Assembly: GCA_029891385.1 (NCBI GenBank)
Contig: CM057229.1
Location: 4,217,001-4,281,000 of the forward strand
DNA length: 64,000 bases
From: Erythroxylum novogranatense
Taxonomy: Eukaryota > Streptophyta > Magnoliopsida > Malpighiales > Erythroxylaceae
Direction of reading: 5' to 3'
In this document: one piece after another, positions 11,374 through 22,321 of the stretch
Numbering within the stretch: position 1 is the stretch's first letter
How the letters are laid out: every line of letters starts with the position of its first letter
Made by a program: the position numbers and the translations under genes
The notes under the pieces: model-generated
What the model saw: the letters and a program-made list of their open reading frames with translations, nothing else
What the model was told of the DNA's origin: nothing
The model's database searches: none

Positions 11374-11575
11374 TGTGTGATCCGAAAAAACTGGTTCACC
11401 AAATGTCACCGAATCCAAAGGGAAGGAGTGGAGCCATTGCTGGTTTACCAACGCACGATCCAGCTTCTTCCGAATATACATAGCACCCCGTTGTTTATTT
11501 TCCCAAGTGAACCAGCGTCCATGGCTCCGAAGATCTACCAAATCAGTATGGTGAAAAAGTTGTTGAAGTTCACCA
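11374..11575 (-). pseudogene. LINE endonuclease fragment (proximal part)
   Basis: The minus-strand reading carries the pattern typical of plant L1 endonucleases (EEP fold): LVDLRSHGRWFTWEN, followed by a KLDRALVNQQW-like stretch and GEPVFSDH. The Ser-Asp-His triplet at 11385-11377 is the conserved C-terminal SDH catalytic motif of the family. The CACTA element at 7870-11373 is inserted three bases downstream of it. The frame stops upstream of about 11575, so the N-terminal half of the nuclease is missing, consistent with 5' truncation of the LINE. Confidence 0.8.
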
Positions 11576-11720
11576 CAATTTTAGTAATTTTTTGTTATTG
11601 ATGACATGCAATTAATTAGATTTAATTTGAATGGTAAAGGAATTGGTGCTTGAGGGAGACAACTTTGGAATATCCGCTGTGTGAATACTAGGAGGATTAT
11701 GTGCGCTTGCAGAATAATTA

Positions 11721-11837
11721 GACCATTTCTACTGTGATAAGGAGGGACATTTTACAAGGGACTGTAGAAAGAAGAAAAGGGATAAAGCTACACAAAGTAA
11801 GAAGATGGTATGTTGTGTGCTGCCAAATCTTGATTAG
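11721..11837 (+). pseudogene. Copia-type gag zinc-knuckle remnant
   Basis: The reading HFYCDKEGHFTRDCRKKK resembles the CCHC zinc knuckle of copia gag proteins (C-x2-C-x4-H-x4-C followed by a basic tail). The first Cys position is His, so the knuckle is damaged, and stops bracket the stretch. No neighbouring gag or pol domain is readable. It marks a strongly decayed copia element between the LINE and the tandem repeats that follow. Confidence 0.55.
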
Positions 11838-12189
11838 TTGTTCAAGTGAATGTCTAGATGAACTTGTGGCTGAATTAGAGACTAAATTGGATGCTTATTG
11901 ATGTAGGATTGGTGTTGAAATGAAAAGAGTTATGTTAGGATTAAAATCTAGAAATTTTCTTTTGTGTAGGTTTCAGGTTTTTGATCATAACGTTTGTTAT
12001 CGTTGTGCTATTGAGTTGAGGTTTAGCTTAAATTAAAATTAAGAAGTATGGCTAGATTTTATATGAAGGAAGTTTTGTCCAATTCTGACTTTAAGGGTTT
12101 TAAATTTTTCTTGGAAAGTGAGTTGTTAGGTGCTGTATGAATAGTAATCCGAACCTTGTGACCTAAAACTTTGATGATTGTTTTTAGAT

Positions 12190-13060
12190 TGATTTGGATT
12201 GAATTTGCAAATTTGGTCTTTCTAACGCCGCTAAGTATGAATTTTTTTGATGTGTAGATTGAAAGTTATGGTCTGTAAAAGTTCAGGGGGCAATTCAGCC
12301 CAAAATGTGTTTTGGTGTGCAAATGCTCTAAGTGTATAGGTTTTATGCTTTTTATGTTCTGGTATTAAATTTGAACTATTAAGGGTGAAATTGGCTTAAG
12401 TGATCTTCTGGAAAGTTGTAGGGGATTGTTCTAGCTTTCTAATGAGGTATTATATGCGAATTTTGGATGTTAGGATTGTAAGATACAAATTTGTAAAGTT
12501 TTGGCTATGGTTAGGTCATGTGCTGTTTCAACCCTCCTTAACAGGACAGCCACATTAATAGGAGGATTTGACCTAATTAGAGATGGAATTTGGTTCTAAG
12601 TTCTTCATGAGAATTGTATCTTGTGTTCTGCTCTTTTCAGTGATACCAAGCTTGAAATTTTTCGAAAATGGGATAGGAAGTTATGAATTTTGAAATATTG
12701 GGTTATTGTTGAGAATAATTTGGGTTGGCAGAAGCTTTGCTTGAGAATTTCATTTGGTTAGAGATGGAATTGGCTTCCAAGTTGTTCATGAATGTTGTAG
12801 CATTTGTTTTGATCTTTTGATTGATATAAAATTTGTAATTTTTGGCAGAGGAGATGTAAAGTTATGATTTTTACAAAAATGCTGTACTGTTGTAGTAAAT
12901 GTGTGATTAGGCAGTATATTTGAGTGCATTTTCGACACCCTTAGGGGTGAAATTGGGTTGTGAGTCCTTCATGGAACTTGTAGGATTTTCTAAGATCTTT
13001 CCAACGAGACCTTAATTGTGATTTTTGGATACTTGGGTGAAAAGATATGATTTTGGAAAT
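12190..13060. repeat. Degenerate ~183-bp tandem repeat, 4-5 units
   Basis: A phrase close to agagatggaattggcttcc..gttcttcatg recurs at 12382, 12579, 12760 and 12943 (spacings 197, 181, 183). Each is followed in the same order by a gtagg/gatctttct phrase, then gatttttgg and an aagttatgattttg phrase. A fifth, more diverged unit is recognisable from about 12190. The period and divergence suggest an old satellite-like or retroelement-internal tandem array. No coding capacity is evident. Confidence 0.7.
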
Positions 13061-13079
13061 GAGTAAGGGTGTTTTAGTG

Positions 13080-15058
13080 GAAAAAGGAAAAATGAAAAAT
13101 TGGTTTTATAAAAAAAATGAAAAATTTAAAATTCGAAACCTCGCATATATTGGCAGAAGGAGGGACCAAAGTTATAGCTAAAAAGATACACTGAGAGAAG
13201 CAGCAAAATGATAACAACGCAGCTGGTTGTTTTAACAGATAACAAAAATCACATGAGTGGGGGCTAGACAAGAAGACGAAGACAACTGGTTGTTTGGGGG
13301 GTGAATCACGTTACCACCAAGCTCCAAGAGGCACACACCAAACGCATATAATAGAGGAATGTGACAACTACACCAAAGAGAAGGCTATAAAAATGTGACA
13401 GCAAAAATCCACTCCACTCACTATTACATGGAGCCCTCAACTTCTAAAGTGGCAGCTGGAAAACAAATAAATGAGAGACCAAAAGGAGGGGACGTTGGGA
13501 CATCAAGGAAGGACACCCATGCAGACCAGCTACTCACGCATTACCTAAGAGGAAAATCCAAGGGAGAGTGGGTGATATGAAGTGGGCTGTGCGTGAACTA
13601 GGGCCTGGGAGATAAATAATAAATAGAAAACAAAAGAGGGGGTGTGTGACATGTGGAGAGGAGTGTGAGTTTCATGAAGGGGAAGACGTTAGCATGAGAG
13701 ATACGTGAACTGAAGATAAAAAAACCAAAGGGAGGGGCGTTAAATGAAAAAACCAAGGTGAAGGGAGAGTGTGCATGAAGTGTGTGAGAGTGAGAGTGGA
13801 GTGTGTGCCGTGCAAGTAAGAGAGTAAAAGAGTGTGGGTGGTCTAGAGGAAAATAGCGTGAACTGAAGGTGAGGAAACAATGAAGACAACTGATGAGTGA
13901 AAAAAAACAAAGAAGTGGAAGCTAGGTGAGAAGCGAGAGAAAAGGAGAGTAGCTGGGTTTTTGGAGATTAACGTTACACCAGAAAAAAAAAACCATAATA
14001 CTCTCTAACGTTGGCTTGAGCTGAAGAAGAAAGACACATGTTGAAGTTGGATACAGAGTGGAACGTGAGGCAGTAGAGAGGAGAACATCGAAGGCAGCTG
14101 GTTAAATAAAAAAAACAACGTGAACTGCTCTTCAACGTGACACCACGACTACACCAGCAGAGGAAAAAGTTTTTGGTTAGAGAAATACGTTGACGCACCA
14201 TCAGTTGGGGCTCATCAGGGCCGACACCACGCAGGCAGAGTTGGAAACGCAAACAACACAAAGAGTGGGAATTCAAAAACTCATTCATTATCTGATTATT
14301 ATTTGATTTCTCCTAATGTTGGTTGTTGACTTTAATGTTTATGGTCTTCATCCTATCATGACTGAATAGTTTCCTCAAAGCTTCAAGGTTGGGCTGAAGC
14401 TTTTAGCTAATTTTTGTGGACTGCATTTTGGTTGATTTATGAGTATGAATTTATAAATTTGATTTTTCTTTTTTGATATTAATTCTACTGGCATTGTGTT
14501 TGGCCAACCATTACTAAGCATTAGTTGTTAATTGAAGAACCGATAGGTGAAAATTAACAACGGAACTCTAAAATATGGAACTTATAAAATTCAGATTTAA
14601 AAATAAACTGAATTTATGAGAGAAAACCAGGTTAGCAAAGAACTTAATGGGTTATGCTTGATTGCTAGTTTACGATAGTAGATTAGGATTATTGCATAAC
14701 ACTCATTTGATACCTTGAAAAAGGATCTAAGAAACTCTAGGCTCAACCTTCTATCAACCAAAATTTTCCTCATAAATTGACCCAGGTAAAGTCTATAGAA
14801 AGCGCTAAAAGTTGAACCATCCTTGAAGCTTACCACATTCCATCCGAGTAACCCCTAGAAATATTCGCAATTTTCCTTAGCCTTCATTTTGTTATTTTTG
14901 CTACTTAATTTTCTTATTTTAATTCCTTATTTTTACACAATCGCTATTTCAATTAATTGAGTGATCCAAGTCTGGTATTTACACAATTACTCCATGTGGG
15001 ACGATATTATATTGTACTACTTGAGACCCGTAAACTTGCAGAACCGCATCACACGGTC
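13080..15058 (+). mobile_element. Decayed gypsy-type LTR-like region
   Basis: The right end resembles the 3' end of long gypsy LTRs of the Tat/Athila type: a run-up with tgtgggacgat, 'actacttgagacccgtaaacttgc', and a terminus near 15058 (..ACTAGTGCCA). The same kind of 'tgtgggatc' ending is seen in the clearer LTRs ending at 33203 and 47490. I could not define the left boundary or a TSD, and long open stretches here show no domain. The assignment rests on resemblance only. Confidence 0.35.
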
Positions 15059-16210
15059 TTACTAGTGCCATCGTTTTGGGGGATAAGAATTGAGAATTCC
15101 AATTAGAAGGGAAGACTCATTTTTTATTGTTTCAGGCAAAAATCAAAAAGTGCTTGCCAAGGACATACGATTACTTGTTGGATTTGAACTTTGTTTAACC
15201 AACCAAAACTTTCTAACTTCATTTAACGTTAGATTCCAGGAACCTGTAATTAATTATCGTGGAAGGATGAATTAAGGAGATGTGAGAGGGCCAATTTAAG
15301 ACTCAGCAAAGTGGTGCGGAAAACACTATGCATGAGCATGAGACCAACCGAAGTCTTTGCGATGGATGAAGTACTCTCAGGATTTGTAAAATTCTTCGTG
15401 GAAAAGTCGTTCAAGGATTTGTACCATTTCTGAAAAGGTCAGTAGTCAAAAGGAGCCCTAATCCTAGAGAAACTAGTTATGGAATGGAACAAGTTTCCTC
15501 CTTTTTATGAAAAGATCACTAGTCAGGACGAACCCTAATCCTAGAAAATAAAAAAAAGACTAGGATATCCTAATCCTACCATGAATTGGAAAAACTAGGT
15601 TCATTGTACAGCATGTGATCAAAAGCAAAGCAAGAGCTACCATGTATTTAAAAAATAGGATGATTAGGAAACGAAACAGACTTTCTAATTTAATTAATTT
15701 GATATAATGAATAAATTATATTTATATTTATAGGATAGAAAAATCGTATTAACGACAAATGACAGGTATTATATAAATATTACTTGGATGGAAAACAAGG
15801 TTCCTTCTTGTTATACTACACACACAGAGGGAAAACCTGAAATTAAACAAAGAAGGAACCTTTTCTCGCATGCTTGTTATCTCCAACTGTATGCATATCC
15901 TTCTTTCTTTTTGCTATTGTTTTTGGTGTTACGGATGTGTGAGATGAATATTATACTTAAACCAATCAAATACTATTAATATAATAACTTAAATTAATGT
16001 TTTAATTTAATGTGAATTAAATAAATTATACTTAAATTAATAATTTTATTTTTTAAATTTATTAATTTTAAGTCAAATTGAATAGATTTAAATCATGTTT
16101 AAAAATAATTTGAATTTTATATTAATAACATTTAATTGATATATGTCTGATATTTATATCATGCATGTTTCGTTATTATTTTAATAAAAGTTTTAAATAA
16201 TTTTTTATTT
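15059..16210. other. Unassigned AT-rich region
   Basis: No gene or bounded element recognised. A short duplication is visible: 'gaaaaggtcagtagtc..ccctaatcctag' at about 15434-15477 recurs with changes at about 15509-15545. The remainder is AT-rich sequence with runs of TTTAAATTAA type. Confidence 0.5.
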
Positions 16211-16220
16211 TTAAACAAAT

Positions 16221-16511
16221 CTCAAACTTTTTTAAAAAATTATTTAAACTAAAATGGTCAACCCTCTAAATTAATTCAATTCCTTACATGGACATGACAA
16301 TATTCACAAGTTCGTCTCAAACTTTTTTTAAAAATTATTTAAACTAAAAATGTTCAAAACCCTCTAAATTAATTCAATTCCGTACATGAAGATGACGATA
16401 TTCACAAGCTCGTCTCAAACTTTTTTTAAAAATTATTTAAACTAAAAATGTTCAAAAACCCTCTAAATTAATTCAATTCCTTACATGGAGATGACGATAT
16501 TCACAAGTTTG
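16221..16511. repeat. ~97-bp tandem repeat, three units
   Basis: Units start with ctcaaacttttttaaaaa at 16221, 16316 and 16414 and run through ccctctaaattaattcaatt, tacatg.agatgac and tattcacaag. Spacings are 95 and 98 bp. The three units are very similar, so the array is fairly recent. It lies immediately upstream of a second tandem repeat and the 5' edge of a LINE. Confidence 0.85.
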
Positions 16512-16530
16512 TCTGCCTGGGACTTAAGAG

Positions 16531-16616
16531 AAGATACGATGAGAGTGGCATGCCAACTTGCTGATACCATGTCAAGATACGATGAGAGTGGCATGCCATC
16601 TTGCTGATGCCATGTG
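16531..16616. repeat. 43-bp tandem repeat, two units
   Basis: The unit beginning aagatacgatgagagtggca occurs at 16531 and 16574, exactly 43 bp apart, with only a few substitutions. It directly precedes the first LINE-like coding sequence. Confidence 0.85.
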
Positions 16617-16779
16617 GTCACTTGAAGGAGAAATAGAAACTATTAAGTATGCAACGAATAAAGACCGCTGGAATCCTGACATTACCAATATTCCATAAGC
16701 ACTCATGGAGATCTCTTGGAAAATTCAACAGTAGAACCAGCACAGCTTCGGGAATACCTTTCATAGGAAAAAAAGACTC

Positions 16780-18660
16780 ATGGCCTGGCTCAAGGGTATT
16801 CAGAAAGCTGTGGAAGAGTCTCCTTCGACTTTCCTATAGGATCTCGAAGATTACTTAGGAAAGGAACTCAAGCACGTCCTCTGCCAAGAGAAGCTATATT
16901 GGCATCAACGCTTGCGTAATCAATGGATAGGCCAAGAAAACCGCAACACCAAATATTACCACATCATTACCAAGGCTAGAAGACAGCGGATGACTATTTC
17001 TACCCTGAAGGACGAACAAGGATGCATTACTTCGGACCCCTCTCACATCCAAAGGATGGTAAAAACCTTCTTGCAGAATCTCTACGCATCCGATCAAAGG
17101 TCTACCCAGGCAACCCCTATCATCAGCCAGTTTCCACCTCTATCTCTTCACGCCCAAACAAAAATGAGCAACCCTATCAATCCAGCCGAGGTTAAGATGG
17201 CGTTCTTTGATATGGATCCTCCTAAAGCCCCAGGCATCGACGGCTTTACAGCTCTATTCTATCAGTCTCAATGTGATGTTATAGGGTCTTTTTTGTCCCT
17301 CTACATCCAGAAAATTTTTAATCATGAATTTTGGGACGATGAGCTAAATCGTACGATTATTGTCCTTCTGCCCAAAACCCCCTCACCTCTATCTATCAGT
17401 CAATTTCGGCCTATTGCTTTATGTTCCGTGCTTTACGAGGCAATTACGAAGATTATCGTAAACCGCCTTAAACCTCATCTCGACCATTTGGTGGCCCCTA
17501 CATAATGCAGCTTCGTGCCTGGGCGTCTGATTACCGACAATATTATCATTGCGCAAGAGGTAATCCATACCATGCGACGGAAATCAGGAAAGAAAGGTTT
17601 ACCGTCGTTAAAAGTCGACCTTGAAAAAGCTTATGATCGGCTTTCATGGGCATTTATCCAGGAGACTCTTACCGATATTGGCATTCCGACGACGATGATC
17701 CATCTCATTATGAAGTACGTCTCATCGGTTTTGATCCATGCGCATTGGAACGGAGAACTTAGCGAAGCTTTTCCCACATCCTAGGATCTTCGTCAGGGCA
17801 ATCTGTTATTACCTTACCTCTTTGTGCTCAGTATGGAACGTTTTGGTCACTTAATAACCCACTCTATCTCTCAAGGACAATGGAAGCCCATCCGATTAGG
17901 TCGGCAAGGACTGACTTTATCTCATTTATTCTTTGCAAATGATATCATTTTATTCTTTAAGGCCTCCGCAGATCAAATTCCCATTATTCGAAACATTTTG
18001 AATAGTTTTTGCACCGCCTTTGGACAAAGGTTAAGTCATGGAAAATCTAGATGTTTTTTCTCCAAGAATGTTCCTCGAGCAACTACAAGAAAATTCAGCC
18101 GAGCTTTAGACATTCAGTTGACTGATGATTTGGGTCGATACCTTGGCATACCTCTTCTTCACAAGAGAGTCAACAAAAGCACCTATCAGCATATCCTAGA
18201 CAAGGTCCAACAGAGGCTTTCCGGGTGGTCTGCCAACCTTTTGTCTCTTGCTGGCCAGCTCACCCTCACTCAAGCCGTCATCTCTGCCCTTCCCACGTAT
18301 ACTTTGCAAACGTTTCATCTCCCTCGTGGCCTGTGCGATGCTCTAGAAAAATTAATGTGACAGTTTGTTTGGGGCTCCTCTAGTGGCACGAGGCAACCAC
18401 ACCTGGTTAACTGGGATAGTGTTTGTCGGTAGAAAGAACTAGGGGGCCTGGGTTTCCGAAAGATTAGGGAAACCAACGACACACTTTTAGCTAAATTAGG
18501 TTGGACCTTGATCACTAAACCCAATCTTTTGTGGGTTCAAGTCTTGTCTGCTATATACAACTTTGACGCCTTTAATATCCCTCACGTGTTAGAGGGCACG
18601 GGAGCCTCGATGGTATGGCGAGTATTACAACAACTTGGCCCTATGTTCTTAAAGGCCTAA
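16780..18660 (+). pseudogene. LINE reverse transcriptase, active site FAND
   Basis: The linker reads MAWLKGIQKAVEESP, then NQWIGQENRNTKYYHIITKA. RT blocks follow: PPKAPGIDGFTALFYQ, QFRPIALCSVLYEAITKIIV, SFVPGRLITDNIIIAQE, LKVDLEKAYDRLSWAFI, DLRQGNLLLPYLFVLSM and LSHLFFANDIILF. The catalytic FADD is FAND: the first Asp is Asn (codon 17938-17940). The RQGDPLSPYLF block is also damaged (RQGNLLLPYLF). Stops at 17503-17505, 17782-17784 and 18358-18360 break it into four open pieces. The post-RT region includes RYLGIPLLHKRVNKSTY and GGLGFRKI. Confidence 0.9.
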
Positions 18661-19343
18661 AATGGGTTATCTATGACGGAGCCACAACGCGCTTTTGGTT
18701 GGACGCATGGGTCACGAATTTGGGACCTCTCAGCACTCATACACTGGACTTGATTCCTAGCTTAGAACTCCATCTCCCTGTGCAACATTTTGTCGCTCCT
18801 TCAGTAGAATGGGAGTGGGTAGCTTTCCAAACCCTCCTTCCCCCACACATTTGTTTACACATCGCTGGGATTTTACACCCCCCAACCCTCCTTCCGACCC
18901 AATAAGTTAATTTAGGGACCCTCTGACTCTGACAAATTTACCATTGCGTTGACTTATGCCGTGATCATGGACTTTTTTGACCCTCCTCTGGAAAGCCTTT
19001 GGAATGCCATCTGTCGCGGGGGTGGCCTCCGCATATCCGCACATTCCTTTGGCTTTTGGCCCAAGACAGACTCCCCTCTAACCAACATCAAGTACGTCAA
19101 CACATCACTAACAACAATGCTTGTCACCATTGCCTAGCTATTGAATATGCCTTACACGTCGTCCGTGACTACCTTCTGGCTCACACAGTGTGGAGTAAAT
19201 TCCCCCCGTACCTTATCCCCACCGTGTTCCATTCTTTGACCTCCCAGGCAAGGTTGGCGGCTAACCTACATCACCACCATTTAATGGCAAGTTTGGATTG
19301 GTCTCTCATTTTTGGAGTCACTTGCTGGTACCTATGGAACTAG
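18661..19343 (+). pseudogene. LINE post-RT and zf-RVT region
   Basis: The first part carries WVIYDGATTRFWLDAWV, the G-x-x-T-x-FW-x-D-W motif after RT in plant LINEs. The zf-RVT domain follows at about 18999-19240: PPHIRTFLWLLAQDRLPSN, then ACHHC and a weakened H-x4-C position. A stop near 18905 and a frame change near 19000-19040 interrupt it. It belongs to the LINE at 16640-20450. Confidence 0.8.
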
Positions 19344-19457
19344 AGAAACAAATCCATATTTGATGTCGATTTCATTCGACCGGAATCCCCCACTCAAGTT
19401 GTTTTTGAGTATGTCCACCAGATCTACCAGGCGTCGATTTGGCACCACAAAGCTCGG

Positions 19458-20370
19458 TTGGGGCCACCACCTCGCCGGGAATGCCTCGTAGGATGGCTCA
19501 AACCTCCTATCGACTGGGTTAAACTAAATACCGATGGAGCTTCCAAAAATCCATCCTCCTCTCAGAATCACGGAGGCCTTATCACAAATCTACAGCCCAT
19601 TCATGGCTATGAGGGTTTGTTCAGAATATCGGCAGGTGCACACCTAATTCTACGGAACTATGGGGCATTGCCTCTGGCTTACAACTTGCTTGGGACCTCG
19701 GATACCGTCAGCTTGGGCTCGAGATAGACATCCTCGTGGCAGTCAACGTCATCACCTCCCACACTACACGGACGCTGTCACACAACCCCCTTATGTTGAA
19801 ATATAAGAGTGGGAGTTTATCCCACATTGGAGAAAGAGAGGAAAGAAGATCAACATATAAGTCTAGTGGACTACTCCACCTATCACTAATTGGTTTTAGG
19901 ATGGAACCTCACTTAGACTTGTATGTGGTCTAACTTTCCTTCTCGTGTGAATCCGTAGGTTCATTATAAATTCTAACATGGTATCACAACAGGTTGTTCT
20001 TATGTTAGTCGTTAACATTTCGAAATGATAGATTATGTCACGTGTTAGATCCACACGTGAGGGGGGTGTGTTGAAATATAAGAGTGGGAGTTTGTCCCAC
20101 ATTGGAGAAAGAGAGAAAAGAAGATCAACATATAAGTCTAGTGGGCTACTCTACCTATCACTAATTAGTTTTAGGATAGAACCTCACTTAAACTTGTATG
20201 TGGTCTAACTTTCCTTCTCGTGTGAGCCTGTAAGTTCATTGTAAATTCTAGCACCTTGTCATGAGGATTAACGAGTTGATCACGCAGAATTGGGTTGTTC
20301 GGCCTTGACACATCTTCAGGAAGGACAACCGTTGTTCGGATTGACTTGCCAATTCAACCGTCACTTATGG
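19458..20370 (+). pseudogene. LINE RNase H domain split by a TRIM
   Basis: GWLKPPIDWVKLNTDGASKN is the start of the plant LINE RNase H domain, with the first catalytic Asp in NTDGAS. The domain continues with frameshifts to about 19793. There a 460-bp TRIM is inserted. Coding similarity resumes behind it at 20254 with MRINELITQNWVV and HIFREGQPL, the C-terminal His-x-x-REGN region. The frame is compatible across the TRIM when one TSD copy is removed. Confidence 0.8.
19794..20253 (+). mobile_element. TRIM (miniature LTR retrotransposon), complete
   Basis: Two direct repeats of exactly 185 bp, TGTTGAAATATAAGAGTGGG..TTCTAACA (19794-19978) and TGTTGAAATATAAG..TTCTAGCA (20069-20253), flank a 90-bp internal region. 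The internal region starts with TGGTATCACAACAGG (19979-), a decayed form of the TGGTATCAGAGC primer-binding site for initiator tRNA-Met, and ends with the purine tract cgtgaggggggtg (20056-20068). Flanks CCTTA and CCTTG are a 4/5 TSD. It has no coding capacity and must have been mobilised in trans. It lies within a LINE RNase H frame. Confidence 0.93.
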
Positions 20371-20449
20371 GCTAAGACTGTCCATTCTCAACACTACAAC
20401 TATAGGGTGCACACCTATCCTCTCATAGGATATGGCCAGGATTTATTAC

Positions 20450-21998
20450 CCGCGATTTATCTTGTAATTGCTTCGTTTTTTCTCCTTTGTATATATATAA
20501 AAAAGATGAGATATTTGACTTTGCCGGTGTTTAATGCCTTGATCCTTGCATGCACTATGTAGTCTTTTTGTTCCTCTGATGTGTATATTACGCTTTTAAC
20601 AATTATAATCTATATTAAAAATTTTATTTAATTAATATTGATAATTATAAAAATGCTGAAATTTATTAATTATTGCCTTTTTTTTCCATAGTTAATTATA
20701 TAATTTGAGGATGGGAAATGAGGTCGGTCGTGGATGAGAGCAAAATTTGTCAACTGATTGGGAAAAATGACTTGGACAATTATCTACCCATTTTGATTTC
20801 AGTGAGCACAAGAATATCAAAATACTGTCACTTAAATTGGACTTTTTATAGTTATTTTTCCTTTTAATGGAGTCGAAAATTAGTACTCCTCTCATCTCAA
20901 ATCCAGACAACAAGCTGAAAGAGATAGGGAAAGAAAATTACAACACTAGGGTCATTAATGGAGACTGGAAATGACTTTTCTATAGGGTCATAAACGTGTT
21001 TTTTCTTTTACATTTTTTGCTAATTATTTTAATATAATTTTAATAAGTCAAATTTGAAGGATAAATCAAGTGTAATTGGTGACATGCCACGTTGAATAAG
21101 TTAATAAGAAATTGGATAAAAATCTAACGGAGTTAAAGTTAAGGGATCAATACATTTTATTTTAAAATATAAACTAATTAGATCTTTTGAAAAATTTTAG
21201 GAAATAATATATATTTTTAATCTTTATTTTTGTTATGATTTTTTTATATAAAGTTCAGTTATTGTAATCTTGGGTATATATCAACTTTTGTTATCCGATC
21301 ATCTTGAAAATTTATACCAAAAGAAAAATATATTATTCTGTTTTCTCTTGTTCTGTCCATTGGAATTATAATTCTTTATTTATCCATTTTTAATAAATTT
21401 AACAAAAAGAGAATATTTGTATAACCCTAGAAACAGTTTCGTAACACGTATTGTGGTGGGGTGGCTGGGAGGGTCTTGACATTATTTGATGGAGAGAAAG
21501 CGTAGAGGAGATGTGGAAGATAATCGATCAATAATCAATTACTTGTATTGTTATACTACGCAGTACTTAATTTTTTAAGCATTTAATAAAATTCAAGCTT
21601 TTTATATTTTTTTAACTTTGTGGCCATTACTTAATAAGACATAATAATTAGATATTTGGATATTAAATGATAGGAACCACACACGTCATTTCTTTATGTT
21701 TTTTTTTGTTATTTCTCAGGAAAAAAAAGCACGGCCCAAAAAGTAATAATACAGCTTCTGCACTTGTTCATTTATTGAAGAGATTCACATAGAAACATTC
21801 AAATCCAACACCTCCAAAGTTCAAACCCAAAGGCATAAACCTTTCATTGGCTATACGCCAAACCCAAGAGGTACAATTATTTAAGGATGTCTTGCACTTA
21901 ATTACTTAGGTGAGAAGTGAACAACATAGTCCACTTGCAAACTTTATTTAGAATCAGGTCGAGACCATATTTAAGTCGATGCACCTTTTGCTTTAGCC
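20450..21998. other. AT-rich spacer downstream of patatin remnant A
   Basis: No gene, bounded element or RNA recognised. The region holds the LINE 3' tail at its left edge and, at its right edge, the 3' flank of the minus-strand patatin remnant. Composition is very AT-rich with a short poly-T run near 21700. Confidence 0.5.
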
Positions 21999-22298
21999 TC
22001 ACGGAGTTTCGGCAATCCTATAAATGGGTGAAAAAAAAATATCAGATTGATGTAATATATACAAAACGAAGCAAGCGTAGCGGTATAAGAGAAAAGGAAA
22101 AATGAAAATAGATATATACTCAGTGAGGGCTTGGAAGTTTTTAGTTTTGCCTTCATCTATTGGCTCAAGATTACCAGTTGACAAGTTCACCCTTTTCACT
22201 GGTTCATTCAACAAATCCTTCCCTAATTTTTCCGGTTCTTCCAAGTTGTCTTTAGATGAGTTATCCATAGCTTCCATTGATCCTTTCAAATAATCACT
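21999..22298 (-). pseudogene. Patatin-like gene A, exons 6-7 (remnant)
   Basis: Exon 6 (22298-22120, minus) reads SDYLKGSMEAMDNSSKDNL and later GKDLLNEPVKRVNLSTGNLE, matching exon 6 of the intact gene C ([17 protein letters not shown]). Its length of 179 nt and its phase (0 in, 2 out) agree with gene C (176 nt). The acceptor at the expected place reads GG instead of AG (complement of 22299-22300). The only nearby AG is two bases into the exon and would put TGA in frame. The donor GTATAT at 22119 is intact. A short exon 7 (22017-21999) after a TTATAG acceptor gives only six codons before TGA, against 27 in gene C. A different frame reading LPKLREAKAKGAST looks more family-like, so a frameshift is likely. 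Confidence 0.8.
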
Positions 22299-22321
22299 CC
22301 GCAAATTATGTCAAACCCTTT

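Larger units (their letters stand above)
1595..11575 (-). mobile_element. L1-type LINE, 5'-truncated, split by two insertions
   Basis: Read on the minus strand it carries, in order, the C-terminal part of an endonuclease domain (11575-11374 and 7869-7682), the linker before the reverse transcriptase (4476-4067), the RT (4064-2437) and a zf-RVT domain (2212-1781). The 3' end is a poly(A), seen as a T-run at 1595-1602. The 5' end is lost: coding similarity stops near 11575 inside the endonuclease. A 3.2-kb LTR-like segment (4477-7681) and a CACTA element (7870-11373) interrupt it. Taking out each insertion with one duplicated flank gives a continuous reading frame. Frameshifts and stops elsewhere, and a lost catalytic Asp, show it is dead. 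Confidence 0.85.
16640..20450 (+). mobile_element. L1-type LINE with RNase H, 5'-truncated
   Basis: On the plus strand it encodes, in order, the pre-RT linker, an RT, a zf-RVT domain and an RNase H domain, the layout of plant L1 elements that acquired an archaeal-like RNase H. The endonuclease is missing, so the copy is 5'-truncated. Several in-frame stops (17503, 17782, 18358, 18430) and a changed catalytic site show it is inactive. A TRIM at 19794-20253 lies in the RNase H region, and coding resumes in frame behind it. The 3' end is near 20370-20520; no long poly(A) was seen. Confidence 0.85.

Noticed and set aside
13974..14288. 104-codon minus-strand open stretch
   Set aside because: No domain; composition and low-complexity runs match decayed LTR sequence.
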